This document shows, one piece after another, positions 1 to 7,679 of a stretch of 64,000 bases of DNA. The stretch lies in the NCBI GenBank assembly GCA_034931985.1, contig JAYGHB010000014.1, positions 1-64,000 on the forward strand. Direction: 5' to 3'. This DNA is from Halotia wernerae (GTDB lineage: Bacteria; Cyanobacteriota; Cyanobacteriia; Cyanobacteriales; Nostocaceae). The notes beneath the pieces are model-generated. The model was not told where the DNA came from. It was given only the letters and a program-made list of their open reading frames with translations, and made no database searches. The position numbers were made by a program, and so were the translations under genes. Within the stretch, counting starts at the first letter, position 1, and the number at the start of each line of letters is the position of its first letter.

Positions 1-152
1 CTCTACTGATTGCAATTTTTAATTTTACATTATTAATTTTTAATTGAGTTGACCAGATAGAAGTTCATGTCCTCAAGGATGGTAGCCGGATTGTCAGTGG
101 CTACCAAGGTGGATTGAAACTGACGTAAATCTTCATTTTGTGATACGTGTTT

Positions 153-202
153 GTAGTAATGACTTTAGTCCTTATTTTTTAAAGCACTAAAGTCATTACT
201 AC
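153..202. repeat. Perfect 17-bp inverted repeat (hairpin) downstream of psaK
   Basis: Arms at 153-169 and 186-202 are perfect reverse complements (GTAGTAATGACTTTAGT and its complement) around a 16-base AT-rich loop. It lies just past the 3' end of psaK, so it may end that transcript. The sequence looks like the dispersed palindromes common in Nostoc intergenic DNA; this last point is recall, not a search. Confidence 0.75.
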
Positions 203-256
203 GAACCTCATCAAAAACGCTCGCGGTATAAGAATTACAAATTCCGCGTAGCGGTA

Positions 257-517
257 CTAAATTCTGCCTAAGTTATGCAGCCCTAAGACAACACCCACTC
301 CTAAGATATGACCGAAGGCGGTAGTTGCCAATAACGCAGGTAAACCAAAACCACCAAATAAATTAGGTGATGGTAAGGCTGGTTCTGAGTTGGGATGCTT
401 GATGGTAAATTTGCCAAAAGCAATGGCAATAATATTGACGAGAATTATAATGATCCCAACCGTAGGACTCCATTCCAGGGGTGTGGTAGCAGCAGCGAGT
501 AAGGTTGAAGTAAACAC
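257..517 (-). CDS. psaK: Photosystem I reaction center subunit PsaK
   Basis: This 86-aa protein is the small PsaK subunit at the periphery of photosystem I in the thylakoid membrane, where it helps bind antenna chlorophyll and connect neighbouring monomers or IsiA. The sequence has the expected two hydrophobic segments, roughly residues 17-37 and 58-80, joined by a loop rich in proline (HPNSEPALPSP), and ends with the characteristic HNLGRI. The length fits cyanobacterial PsaK proteins. The ATG start is followed by FTSTLLAAATTPLEW, typical of the family. It is monocistronic and faces away from sufE, with 384 bases between them. Identification rests on recognised family sequence and is secure. 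Confidence 0.95.
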   Translation of the reverse strand: MFTSTLLAAATTPLEWSPTVGIIIILVNIIAIAFGKFTIKHPNSEPALPSPNLFGGFGLPALLATTAFGHILGVGVVLGLHNLGRI

Positions 518-901
518 CTGATGGCTCCTGAAATATATTAACGATTGAAAATATAATCTGAGAATTACTGAAGTAAATTCAAGAAAAAGCCTGACTTTGC
601 ATTAATATTTAACACTTGTTTTCAATACTTAATCAAATCCTCGTCTGGCTGAATATTACCAGCAGCGATCGCTCAAATTACTAAAATAAATGTAACTAAA
701 TATTTAGGCGATGCCTTCTCTGCGAAACGCTTCGCGAACGGCAAGTCGCTAAAGCGTCTAGGCAGAAATTGTCCTCAAACTGACAAATTATAGTCAATGA
801 TGGTTGCGAGGGATAGCTGATACGCTAAGCTGAAGTTAAGGTGTGATCGCTCTAAAGATAATTTACACTCAAAGTAACGCCGATTATTTGCAGCTTCTGT
901 T
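518..901. other. psaK-sufE divergent intergenic region
   Basis: This 384-base gap carries the promoters of both flanking genes. It contains a HIP1 octamer at 665-672 and, at about 707-763, a GC-rich dispersed repeat of the kind found in many Nostoc intergenic regions, with a small palindrome (GCGAAACGCTTCGCG). No further gene is visible. Confidence 0.5.
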
Positions 902-1330
902 ATGTCCTCAACTCTAGATTCTTTGCCACCTGCTCTCGCTAAAATTGTCCAGCGCTTTCAACGTGCTGCTGAGCCGAAGCGACGCTACGAACAACTAATC
1001 TGGTACGCTCAGAAACTCAATGAATTTCCAGAAGCTGATAAAGTACCAGAAAATAAAGTTCCTGGTTGTGTTTCTCAGGTCTATATTACAGCAGTTTTAG
1101 ATGATGATCAAGTTGTATTTCAAGGCGATTCTGATTCTCAACTAACCAAAGGATTAGTAGGGCTTTTGGTGGAAGGTTTGAAGGGATTAACTCCCACCGA
1201 AATTGTCCAACTTACCCCAGATTTCATTCAGGCAACTGGTTTAAATGTCAGTCTAACACCTTCCCGCGCTAATGGCTTTTATAACATTTTTAAAACCATG
1301 CAAAAAAAGGCGTTGGAATGTAAGTTATAA
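902..1330 (+). CDS. sufE: SufE family Fe-S cluster sulfur-transfer protein
   Basis: SufE accepts persulfide sulfur from the cysteine desulfurase SufS and hands it to the SUF scaffold for iron-sulfur cluster assembly in the cytoplasm. The 142-aa length matches the family. The conserved acceptor cysteine is visible as Cys56 in the motif VPGCVSQV, and the N-terminal pattern of a helical region followed by YEQLIWYAQKL is typical. The ATG start at 902 is the only sensible one. The gene stands alone: no sufBCDS genes are in the window, as expected because cyanobacterial sufE is often unlinked. Confidence 0.93.
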   Translation: MSSTLDSLPPALAKIVQRFQRAAEPKRRYEQLIWYAQKLNEFPEADKVPENKVPGCVSQVYITAVLDDDQVVFQGDSDSQLTKGLVGLLVEGLKGLTPTEIVQLTPDFIQATGLNVSLTPSRANGFYNIFKTMQKKALECKL

Positions 1331-1654
1331 CAGGGTACAGGTGACAGGGGATAGGGAACAGGTTTGACCCTTCTCTACAAGACGCTTTTGCTCCCTTCGA
1401 CTCCGCTCGGCGTTGACCCTCAGCGGAGTGATGCACTTAGAAAAATGGAAGTGTCGAGGCGTTGAAAGTCATTTGGTGTCCGGTTTTTATTTATTATTTA
1501 TGATTCAGTTTATGTCCTAAACTACCTAGCGATAGCTATAGATATGCCTAACTAACACAGATGAGGGATCGTGAATATCCCAGATTAAAAGTTAGGAGTA
1601 AGGAATATCCAACTCCTAATTTTTCACTTTTAATAACAAAAAATATTTAGTCTG
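1331..1654. other. Intergenic region between sufE and the hydrolase gene
   Basis: A 324-base gap. It includes a short repeat-like stretch near 1383-1428 (CTTCGACTCCGCTCGGCG and CAGCGGAG) that resembles dispersed Nostoc repeats. I see no gene or clear terminator. Confidence 0.4.
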
Positions 1655-2581
1655 ATGTCAACCAATTTACTATCAACTGATGATCCTGTGGGATTTGGTG
1701 GAGTAGTTCAAGAATACACGTGGTATTGGGAAAATCAACCATTGCGCGTTATTTATGAAACTCTTGGCAAAGGTTCACCAATACTACTACTCCCAGCTTT
1801 CAGCAGCGTTTCAACTCGTGGGGAAATGGGCGAATTAGCTAAATTACTAGCTCCTCACTTTCAAGTTGTAGCAATAGACTGGCCGGGCTTTGGCCAATCT
1901 TCTCGCCCTAGTTTAGATTATCAGCCGGAAATATATCAGCAATTTCTAGAAGATTTTGTCAAAGCCGTTTTTAAGACAAAAATTGCTGTGATAGCGGCTG
2001 GACATGCTGCTAGTTACGTATTGCAACTAGCGCTGAAACAGCCTGCTGCCTTCTCGCGAATTGTGTTGGTAGCGCCCACTTGGCGAGGCCCTTTGCCGAC
2101 AATGGGGGCAAATCAACAAATAGCTGGCATGGTCAGAGGATTAGTGCGATCGCCTATACTTGGTCAATTACTTTATCAACTCAACACTACACCATCTTTT
2201 TTAAGTTGGATGTACCGTCGCCACGTTTTTACTGATGAGGCTAAACTTACCCCTAGTTTCATCGCCCAGAAATGGCAAACAACTCAACAGCCAGGAGCAA
2301 GATTTGCTTCTGCTGCCTTTGTGACAGGTAATCTCGATGCCATACATGAGCAATCTGAGTTTCTGGCAATTGTGCAATCGTTATCTGTACCCTGGATGGT
2401 TGTCATTGGGGAATCCAGCCCCCCTAAATCACGAGAAGAAATGGACGCTTTGGCTACTTTGCCAGGAGTGACAAGTGCGATCATTCCTGGTTCCTTGGGA
2501 CTACACGAGGAATATCCAGCAGATGTTTTAGAAGCGGTTCGGGATTTTTTGTTCTCTTACGGGGAAGCAAGCTACGCGTAG
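1655..2581 (+). CDS. Alpha/beta-hydrolase-fold protein lacking the serine nucleophile
   Basis: The 308-aa sequence has the alpha/beta hydrolase fold: strand and oxyanion region ILLLPAFSSVSTRGEM (about residues 43-58), the DWPGFGQSSRP turn (75-84), and a late histidine in LGLHEEYP (His284). The nucleophile elbow, normally G-H-S-x-G, reads G116-H-A118-A-S, so alanine replaces the catalytic serine and serine replaces the second glycine. The fold is known; I infer that the protein may be non-hydrolytic, a binding protein or a haloperoxidase-like relative with altered chemistry. The last eight codons and the stop lie in a dispersed repeat at 2558-2582 that recurs inverted at 35756-35780, so the natural C terminus may have been replaced. 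Substrate unknown. Confidence 0.8.
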   Translation: MSTNLLSTDDPVGFGGVVQEYTWYWENQPLRVIYETLGKGSPILLLPAFSSVSTRGEMGELAKLLAPHFQVVAIDWPGFGQSSRPSLDYQPEIYQQFLEDFVKAVFKTKIAVIAAGHAASYVLQLALKQPAAFSRIVLVAPTWRGPLPTMGANQQIAGMVRGLVRSPILGQLLYQLNTTPSFLSWMYRRHVFTDEAKLTPSFIAQKWQTTQQPGARFASAAFVTGNLDAIHEQSEFLAIVQSLSVPWMVVIGESSPPKSREEMDALATLPGVTSAIIPGSLGLHEEYPADVLEAVRDFLFSYGEASYA

Positions 2582-2582
2582 C
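2558..2582 (+). repeat. 25-bp dispersed repeat copy, coding for the hydrolase C terminus
   Basis: These 25 bases (beginning TACGGGGAAGCAAGC) recur exactly, in inverse orientation, at 35756-35780. A diverged relative is at about 21899-21918. This copy supplies the final codons and TAG stop of the upstream hydrolase gene. Confidence 0.85.
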
Positions 2583-2680
2583 GTCTGGTAGAGTTGCTAT
2601 GCCGCAGGCTTTACGCTACGCTAACACCACGGCGCTGTCTCCCCAACGCACTGGCTCCTTTTGACTTTTGCGTAGCTGTA

Positions 2681-2791
2681 CTAGTACAGCACGGCGTAAA
2701 TAAACAGACCATTAAAAATGGTAAAAAAGTCGATAATACAAGTCTTTTGACTTTTGACTTTTGACTTTTGACTTCCGCGCAGCGGTACTAG
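2681..2791. repeat. MITE-like element copy 1, CTAGTAC...GTACTAG ends
   Basis: A 111-bp unit begins CTAGTACAGCACGGCGTAAA and ends CCGCGCAGCGGTACTAG. The 7-bp ends are inverted repeats of each other. Inside is a heptamer array (CTTTTGA, four copies near 2744-2771). The same start, heptamer core and end recur at 47293-47437. It has no coding capacity and lies between the hydrolase gene and the end of the polyketide operon. Confidence 0.7.
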
Positions 2792-2846
2792 CCTCTTTTC
2801 ACCATCAGAGTGTACTGTACACAACCAAGAAGCGCTTAACTAAGAT

Positions 2847-3851
2847 TTACAAAATTATTTTTTGAATATCTGTTTTTTGTAACCATTCTTGTGTACGTCG
2901 CATTCCTTCTTCTAGATCAATTTTTGGCTGGTAATTTAATCTGCTTTGTGCTTTGGCAATTGAATAAGCATAGGGGCGTGTTACAAAATCTACAGAATCT
3001 GGCATAATATCAGCTTTCTTACCCACTAGTTTTTTGGCCAAGTTTTGCTGCCAGATTACAGACTTAAGCATACTGGCTGGCAGAGAAATTGGCTCTGGTA
3101 AATCTGCAATTTCAGCTAGGCGCGTAAAATACTCTTTCCAAGAAGTTTTTTGACCATCAGTGATATTAAAAACTTCTCCATAGGCTTCTTTTTTAATAGC
3201 CAGAAATATACCTTCAATCAGATTGTCTACATACACATGGTTCATGACTCCTAAACCATCGTTAGCTAGGGCAAATAATTTTTGACGCATTAACAACAGT
3301 GGTCGGACTGTCCACGAGATACTTCCAGGGCCGTAAACATCTCCTGCTCTAATGATGATGACGTTAAAATCTGGTGGGGCATTTAGTTGTAAAAGAATTT
3401 CTTCGGCTTCTATTGTTGTCTGACAATAGGGATTCTTTTCACCACAAAGTAACCCTTCTTCGGTAACACCATCAGGATAATTAAAGCCGTAGACCAACAC
3501 ACTAGAAAGATAAACGAAGGTTTTTACACCAGCATTTTTGGCAGCTTTAGCTAAATTAATAGTGCCACCAACATTGACTTTACGAAAATAGTCAAGTGAG
3601 CCACTTTCTTTGGTAACTGCGGCTGTATGCAAAATAATATCTATTTCGTGACAAGCCTTTTGGGCAATCACAGGATCAGTGATACTTCCTAAAAGCAACT
3701 CAAAACCCAGTTTTTGAGCTTTTTGAGCTTTATCTGGAAAATGTTGCAGCCCCCGGACTTTCATTCCTTGGGCTAGAGCTAGTTCGGCAGAGCGTAAGCC
3801 GATAAACCCATCGATTCCTGATATTAGAAGTTGTTGTTGAGAGAGATTCAT
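2847..3851 (-). CDS. Extended SDR, NAD-dependent epimerase/dehydratase family
   Basis: The protein is a Rossmann-fold extended short-chain dehydrogenase/reductase, about 334 aa from the ATG at 3851 (a TTG at 3866 is possible). The nucleotide-binding motif is GIDGFIG near the N terminus, followed by LHTAAVT and YLSSVLVYG. The active-site YxxxK motif reads Y-C-Q-T-T: tyrosine is present but threonine replaces lysine (about residue 146). That argues for altered catalysis or loss of it. Such proteins act on nucleotide sugars, 3-beta-hydroxysteroids or ketone-bearing lipids. It is the last gene of the polyketide operon, 60 bases after the 635-aa gene counting from the ATG, so a role in tailoring the product is inferred. 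Substrate unknown. Confidence 0.82.
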   Translation of the reverse strand: MNLSQQQLLISGIDGFIGLRSAELALAQGMKVRGLQHFPDKAQKAQKLGFELLLGSITDPVIAQKACHEIDIILHTAAVTKESGSLDYFRKVNVGGTINLAKAAKNAGVKTFVYLSSVLVYGFNYPDGVTEEGLLCGEKNPYCQTTIEAEEILLQLNAPPDFNVIIIRAGDVYGPGSISWTVRPLLLMRQKLFALANDGLGVMNHVYVDNLIEGIFLAIKKEAYGEVFNITDGQKTSWKEYFTRLAEIADLPEPISLPASMLKSVIWQQNLAKKLVGKKADIMPDSVDFVTRPYAYSIAKAQSRLNYQPKIDLEEGMRRTQEWLQKTDIQKIIL

Positions 3852-3911
3852 AACACTTAATGACAAAACTTTGATCAGAGTCAGAAGCGTTGATGCGATG
3901 AATTATTGGGC

Positions 3912-5819
3912 TTAAATTCCCAATTCGCCTACCTTTGCTTTCAAAGAAGTAAAATGTTTGCCTCCAAGTTCAATTTGATCCTCTGCACACCCAGTTTTCA
4001 ACCTTTCGACTAGATAATCTAAATCATGAGCGATAAAATTTGTACCATGATCTGGCTCTACCAAACTAACTAATTTCATATCTTTCGATAATTGATTTGC
4101 CAAACTAGCAATACCCAAAAAATTGAATACTCCTGATTCATAAGTTCCACAAGGTACTGAAGGGTTGTGGACTCCAACGCAGTATTCATGGGGTTTAAAC
4201 CACTCAAATACTGGATAGCCGTGAAAATGAACAATTGGCGCACCATTTTTAATTAATTCTGGTGCATACAAAGCGGCTGCAAGACTAATGGCAAGCATTA
4301 CATAAACATCATAAGAAGGTTTAATATCTACCACTTGCGGATCAATTCCCTGCGGTAACTGTAGTAATAATCTGTCTGTCAAACCAATTCTAAGGACATC
4401 ATTCTCAAGACTCAAATTTGTTTTATTTGAGCCAGAGCGAGCGCTGAAAACCCAGATATCAGGAATTTGCTTAAATTTATATTCTGCTCCTATTTTAGTT
4501 TTTAAATACCTTCTACCTATGGTATTTTGACGTACTTGATCAATACTAAATTCTGTAATAGAGGTTAAGCTTTCCCATTCCTGTTCAGTAATCTCAATTT
4601 CACCCATATACTGTGGTGGTTCTGCATAAGCAACAAAGCCATAGGAAACACCAGTTCTACCATTAACGATGACGTTGACAATATCTCTATGGGACTTTCT
4701 TTTAATTACCTCACTCAGCTTTGAACCAGGAGGGAATAGATTTGTTTCTGCCAGTTTATGACTTAAGGCAACTAATTTTTTAGCATAACTTGATGTTTTA
4801 ACCTGACATTCTCCTAATTGAAATTTACTCAGTGGTAGAGGTAAGATAGGGACATAAACTTTAGGTATAAGTGATTTAAGGACAAAATTATCTATCTCGT
4901 TTCTAGAAAAAACAGAATCAGATAGATTCATATTCAGAATGGAAAACTGAGTATGAGAAACTCCAACTACTATTTCTGAAAACGTCCTAATTAAAGTATT
5001 TAATCCAATTTTTATTTTTGTTTGATAGGGGGTTTTTGAATTAACAAATTCCTGATCTAAATCTGTGAGTACAATAACTTGGGTATTTGTTGGGTCTTCA
5101 ATATATTTAGCTGCACATTCTTCGGCCCAACCAATTAGTCTTGCAATTCCTGAAACAGATATTTTTCGGTCTTTCAAAACAAACCGAGAATAAAGTTGAT
5201 ATAGCTTCTCGGCGGCAAATGTTTCCCCTATACTTCTCAAAGAAGCTGGTCTATCAACATCAATTACAGCGTTAATCCCAGTTTTTACTACTCTAGTTTT
5301 AATGCTTTGCTCCCAGTTAATTAACGGTATCTTGATTTCATATTTGAACTCTTTTGTAGCTTGTTCCCAGGAGATAACGTTGACCCCATATTCCTGTAAC
5401 TTTTGTTCTAGTTCGGCTCTAAAACTTGAAATTGCTACATTTTTATATCCCTTAACCAGAGGTCTAAAGGTAACTGTTAGCCTCTGAGCCATTAATCTAG
5501 GGTCAATAATTGGTGGCTTGGAATCTTGATTTAATTCCTCACCTACTTCCCCAATTAAACGTCCAATGGTTTGCAAACTTAAACCCTGAGCAATTGGCAC
5601 GTTAGCATAACTATGAACCAAATTGCGTAGACCCGTAGGTGCTTGTTGTGAGACATCGCCCCGCATAAGTTCGATAATTTCTAGTTTATTTGCAACTATT
5701 TGTGCCTGGATTTCTGGTGTTAATACTCCTTTAGGAGAACGAATATTTAATGTTTCATTCTCGACTGAAATATGTACGCCTTGTTTTCTTAAAGTAAATA
5801 AAAATTCTGCTGTTTCCAT
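3912..5819 (-). CDS. Unrecognised 635-aa protein with N-terminal TubC-like docking domain
   Basis: Residues 1-55 match the pattern of TubC N-terminal docking domains of hybrid NRPS-PKS lines: an initial helix (AEFLFTLRKQGVHI), a beta hairpin (LNIRSPKGVLTPE) and a last helix (IVANKLEIIELMRG). The remaining 580 residues match no family I can name. They contain conserved-looking segments such as VIVLTDLDQEF, VNVIVNGRTGVSYGFV, IVHFHGYPVFEWF and HNPSVPCGTYESGVFNF. No transmembrane helix or signal peptide is evident. It lies in the polyketide operon between the discrete ACP and the SDR. Docking-domain presence suggests that it binds a megasynthase subunit. Function unknown; an enzyme acting on the ACP-bound chain is an inference only. 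Confidence 0.8.
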   Translation of the reverse strand: METAEFLFTLRKQGVHISVENETLNIRSPKGVLTPEIQAQIVANKLEIIELMRGDVSQQAPTGLRNLVHSYANVPIAQGLSLQTIGRLIGEVGEELNQDSKPPIIDPRLMAQRLTVTFRPLVKGYKNVAISSFRAELEQKLQEYGVNVISWEQATKEFKYEIKIPLINWEQSIKTRVVKTGINAVIDVDRPASLRSIGETFAAEKLYQLYSRFVLKDRKISVSGIARLIGWAEECAAKYIEDPTNTQVIVLTDLDQEFVNSKTPYQTKIKIGLNTLIRTFSEIVVGVSHTQFSILNMNLSDSVFSRNEIDNFVLKSLIPKVYVPILPLPLSKFQLGECQVKTSSYAKKLVALSHKLAETNLFPPGSKLSEVIKRKSHRDIVNVIVNGRTGVSYGFVAYAEPPQYMGEIEITEQEWESLTSITEFSIDQVRQNTIGRRYLKTKIGAEYKFKQIPDIWVFSARSGSNKTNLSLENDVLRIGLTDRLLLQLPQGIDPQVVDIKPSYDVYVMLAISLAAALYAPELIKNGAPIVHFHGYPVFEWFKPHEYCVGVHNPSVPCGTYESGVFNFLGIASLANQLSKDMKLVSLVEPDHGTNFIAHDLDYLVERLKTGCAEDQIELGGKHFTSLKAKVGELGI

Positions 5820-5922
5820 AGTTTTTTGTTATTTAGTGATCAACAAAATCAATGTTTAAGTATTATAACTTAATCATTTAATGGTGAGAAATGATTTATT
5901 TTTTTCGATTTTTCAGCCAAAA

Positions 5923-6228
5923 CTAAATTTCAAAAGTTTCTGACTCCGAAGCTTGATATTCTTCGGCTAAACGTTGGGCAAGTAATTCGATAGTGGGATA
6001 ATGCCATACCAGCAAAGGAGAAAATTCAAATCCCAACAACTTCTTTGCCTTAACAGCCAAGAGCATACCCTGCGATGAATCTAAACCGTAACTTTCTAAA
6101 GGCTCTGTGACATCTATCTCATCTGGTTTAACTCCCAGCAGTTCAGAAATATGAGAAACTAGCCAGGCTTGAATTTCTTTTGCTGTATGAGACTGCTGTG
6201 CGGTTGAATCAGGAATAAACTGGCTCAT
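5923..6228 (-). CDS. Discrete acyl carrier protein
   Basis: A 101-aa PP-binding protein. The phosphopantetheine attachment motif is GLDSS with Ser51, followed by the helix GMLLAVKAKKLLG and the usual LVWHYPTIELLAQRLAEEY end typical of type I PKS/NRPS carriers rather than the fatty acid AcpP. It lies between the acyltransferase gene (99-base gap) and the docking-domain protein (103-base gap). Known carriers present acyl thioesters to partner enzymes. Here the likely partner is the condensation-fold acyltransferase encoded just upstream in the operon. The start at the ATG leaves a polar 20-residue lead. Confidence 0.92.
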   Translation of the reverse strand: MSQFIPDSTAQQSHTAKEIQAWLVSHISELLGVKPDEIDVTEPLESYGLDSSQGMLLAVKAKKLLGFEFSPLLVWHYPTIELLAQRLAEEYQASESETFEI

Positions 6229-6327
6229 TTATAAACCTCTAAATTCACAAAAACTAAACAATACTGAATCATCATGAAATAGCATTTATTAACTTTACTA
6301 TGATCAACTCCAGGGTAATTATTTAGC

Positions 6328-7674
6328 TTAGCAAGAAGTATACTTATTGGGTGTGAAGCAAAGATTCAAATGTAAATTACACATATCAAGAATTAAAGAC
6401 ATAAAATCGTTCACAAGAGCCTCCATTGTTTCCTGACTAATTGCAGGCTGGGAAAACACAAAATTCAACAACATTTTTCCTTGAAAAGTTGCAGCATGGA
6501 TCACAAACACACCTGCATACAAAGAATGTGAGCCAGCAAAACTGATTTCTTCTAGTTCAAATTCACCGTAAAATTTAGGGATGCTTACCTTACCAACATT
6601 AGAGATAGACACAGTAGCAGCTACTTGTTTGGGTTGTCTAAAACAAAAATCGATCAGATGTTTAGCAACTAACATCATCTTGAAGATATCGTCGTGCTGG
6701 GTATCATCTTCTAGATTTTGTTTGACATTCCGTGCTAATTCCCAAAAGGATGTGTTTGTCTTTAGGGTGTGAAATCCCATCATAGACGCAGCTAATACAG
6801 CCAAATGTTCATCGGTAATTGTAGGCTTTAAACGTCTTCTCAAATCAAGATATGATAGACAGCTGACTCGGATATCTTTTCTATTACCTTTAGTAATTTT
6901 TCTCGCTACTGTAAACATCATTGCAGCGCATAAAGCACTGTGTACTGTAGTTTTTTCTTGCCGACAAAGATTGACAAACTTTTTGGTTAAATCTGGGTCA
7001 AGTTGTCGGTGAATAATATTACAACGGCGCTGTGCAATAGGTGCGTAATTTTCAAAACCTAATGTTTTGGGTCGATACCAAATTTGTTGAGATCCCAACT
7101 TTAAAAGAAACAGTACATTATTTACCTTGCCTTTTAAGGCTTTCATCCATTCAGGTATGATTTCTTCAATGGGTGGAAGAGGAAGCAAGTTAACTGAATT
7201 AGTTACTTCACCAGAGACAATTTTTTGACAATAAGTCAAAATTTCTGAATGCAGTTGAATGCATGATAAAGCATCTGCGATCGCATGGTGTACCGTTGTA
7301 ATTAAATAACTTATATGCTTCTCATTCAAAAAATGAACAAGTACCACTCGCATGAGGCATTGGCTACTATCAATTTTTTCATTCATCTCCTCATAAACAA
7401 CTTCTGTCCATTGCTCATCACTTAACTTGTTTACAACACGTAAAGCAATCTTTGCTGTTCCCTCAGTTTGAAAATACAAACTATTCTGAAAACGGACAAT
7501 ATGAGAATTTAGACGAGGATGACGACACTGAATTTTATCTAGAGATTGTCTGAGAATGTCTTCAACAAGTGGCCCCTTAATGCGACTAATAGTTACTATA
7601 TTCCAGGTTTTAGCCCGGCTATTTAAGGTTTCCAGAACTTGCTCAAAATGACCCAGTTTTCTGTTGTAAATCAT
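6328..7674 (-). CDS. Condensation-domain-fold acyltransferase (PapA/WS-DGAT-like)
   Basis: The 448-aa protein belongs to the condensation/CoA-dependent acyltransferase superfamily, like mycobacterial PapA proteins that transfer polyketide chains from carrier proteins to alcohols. The catalytic motif HHxxxD is present as H129-H-A-I-A-D134, followed by alanine where glycine is usual. A second family element near the C terminus reads SISNVGKVSIPKFYGEF. The start codon is ATG; its gene begins 5 bases after the PfaD-like stop, so the two are translationally linked. There is no thioesterase in the operon, so this enzyme is a good candidate for releasing the finished chain as an ester. That is an inference from context. 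Confidence 0.82.
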   Translation of the reverse strand: MIYNRKLGHFEQVLETLNSRAKTWNIVTISRIKGPLVEDILRQSLDKIQCRHPRLNSHIVRFQNSLYFQTEGTAKIALRVVNKLSDEQWTEVVYEEMNEKIDSSQCLMRVVLVHFLNEKHISYLITTVHHAIADALSCIQLHSEILTYCQKIVSGEVTNSVNLLPLPPIEEIIPEWMKALKGKVNNVLFLLKLGSQQIWYRPKTLGFENYAPIAQRRCNIIHRQLDPDLTKKFVNLCRQEKTTVHSALCAAMMFTVARKITKGNRKDIRVSCLSYLDLRRRLKPTITDEHLAVLAASMMGFHTLKTNTSFWELARNVKQNLEDDTQHDDIFKMMLVAKHLIDFCFRQPKQVAATVSISNVGKVSIPKFYGEFELEEISFAGSHSLYAGVFVIHAATFQGKMLLNFVFSQPAISQETMEALVNDFMSLILDMCNLHLNLCFTPNKYTSC

Positions 7675-7679
7675 TATGA

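Noticed and set aside
45..128. Frame ending TAA at 126-128 that reads like the end of a WD40 repeat protein (VHVLKDGSRIVSGYQGGLK)
   Set aside because: There is an in-frame stop at 45-47, so only about 26 codons are open. It could be a remnant of a WD40 gene from the left, but is too short to call a gene.
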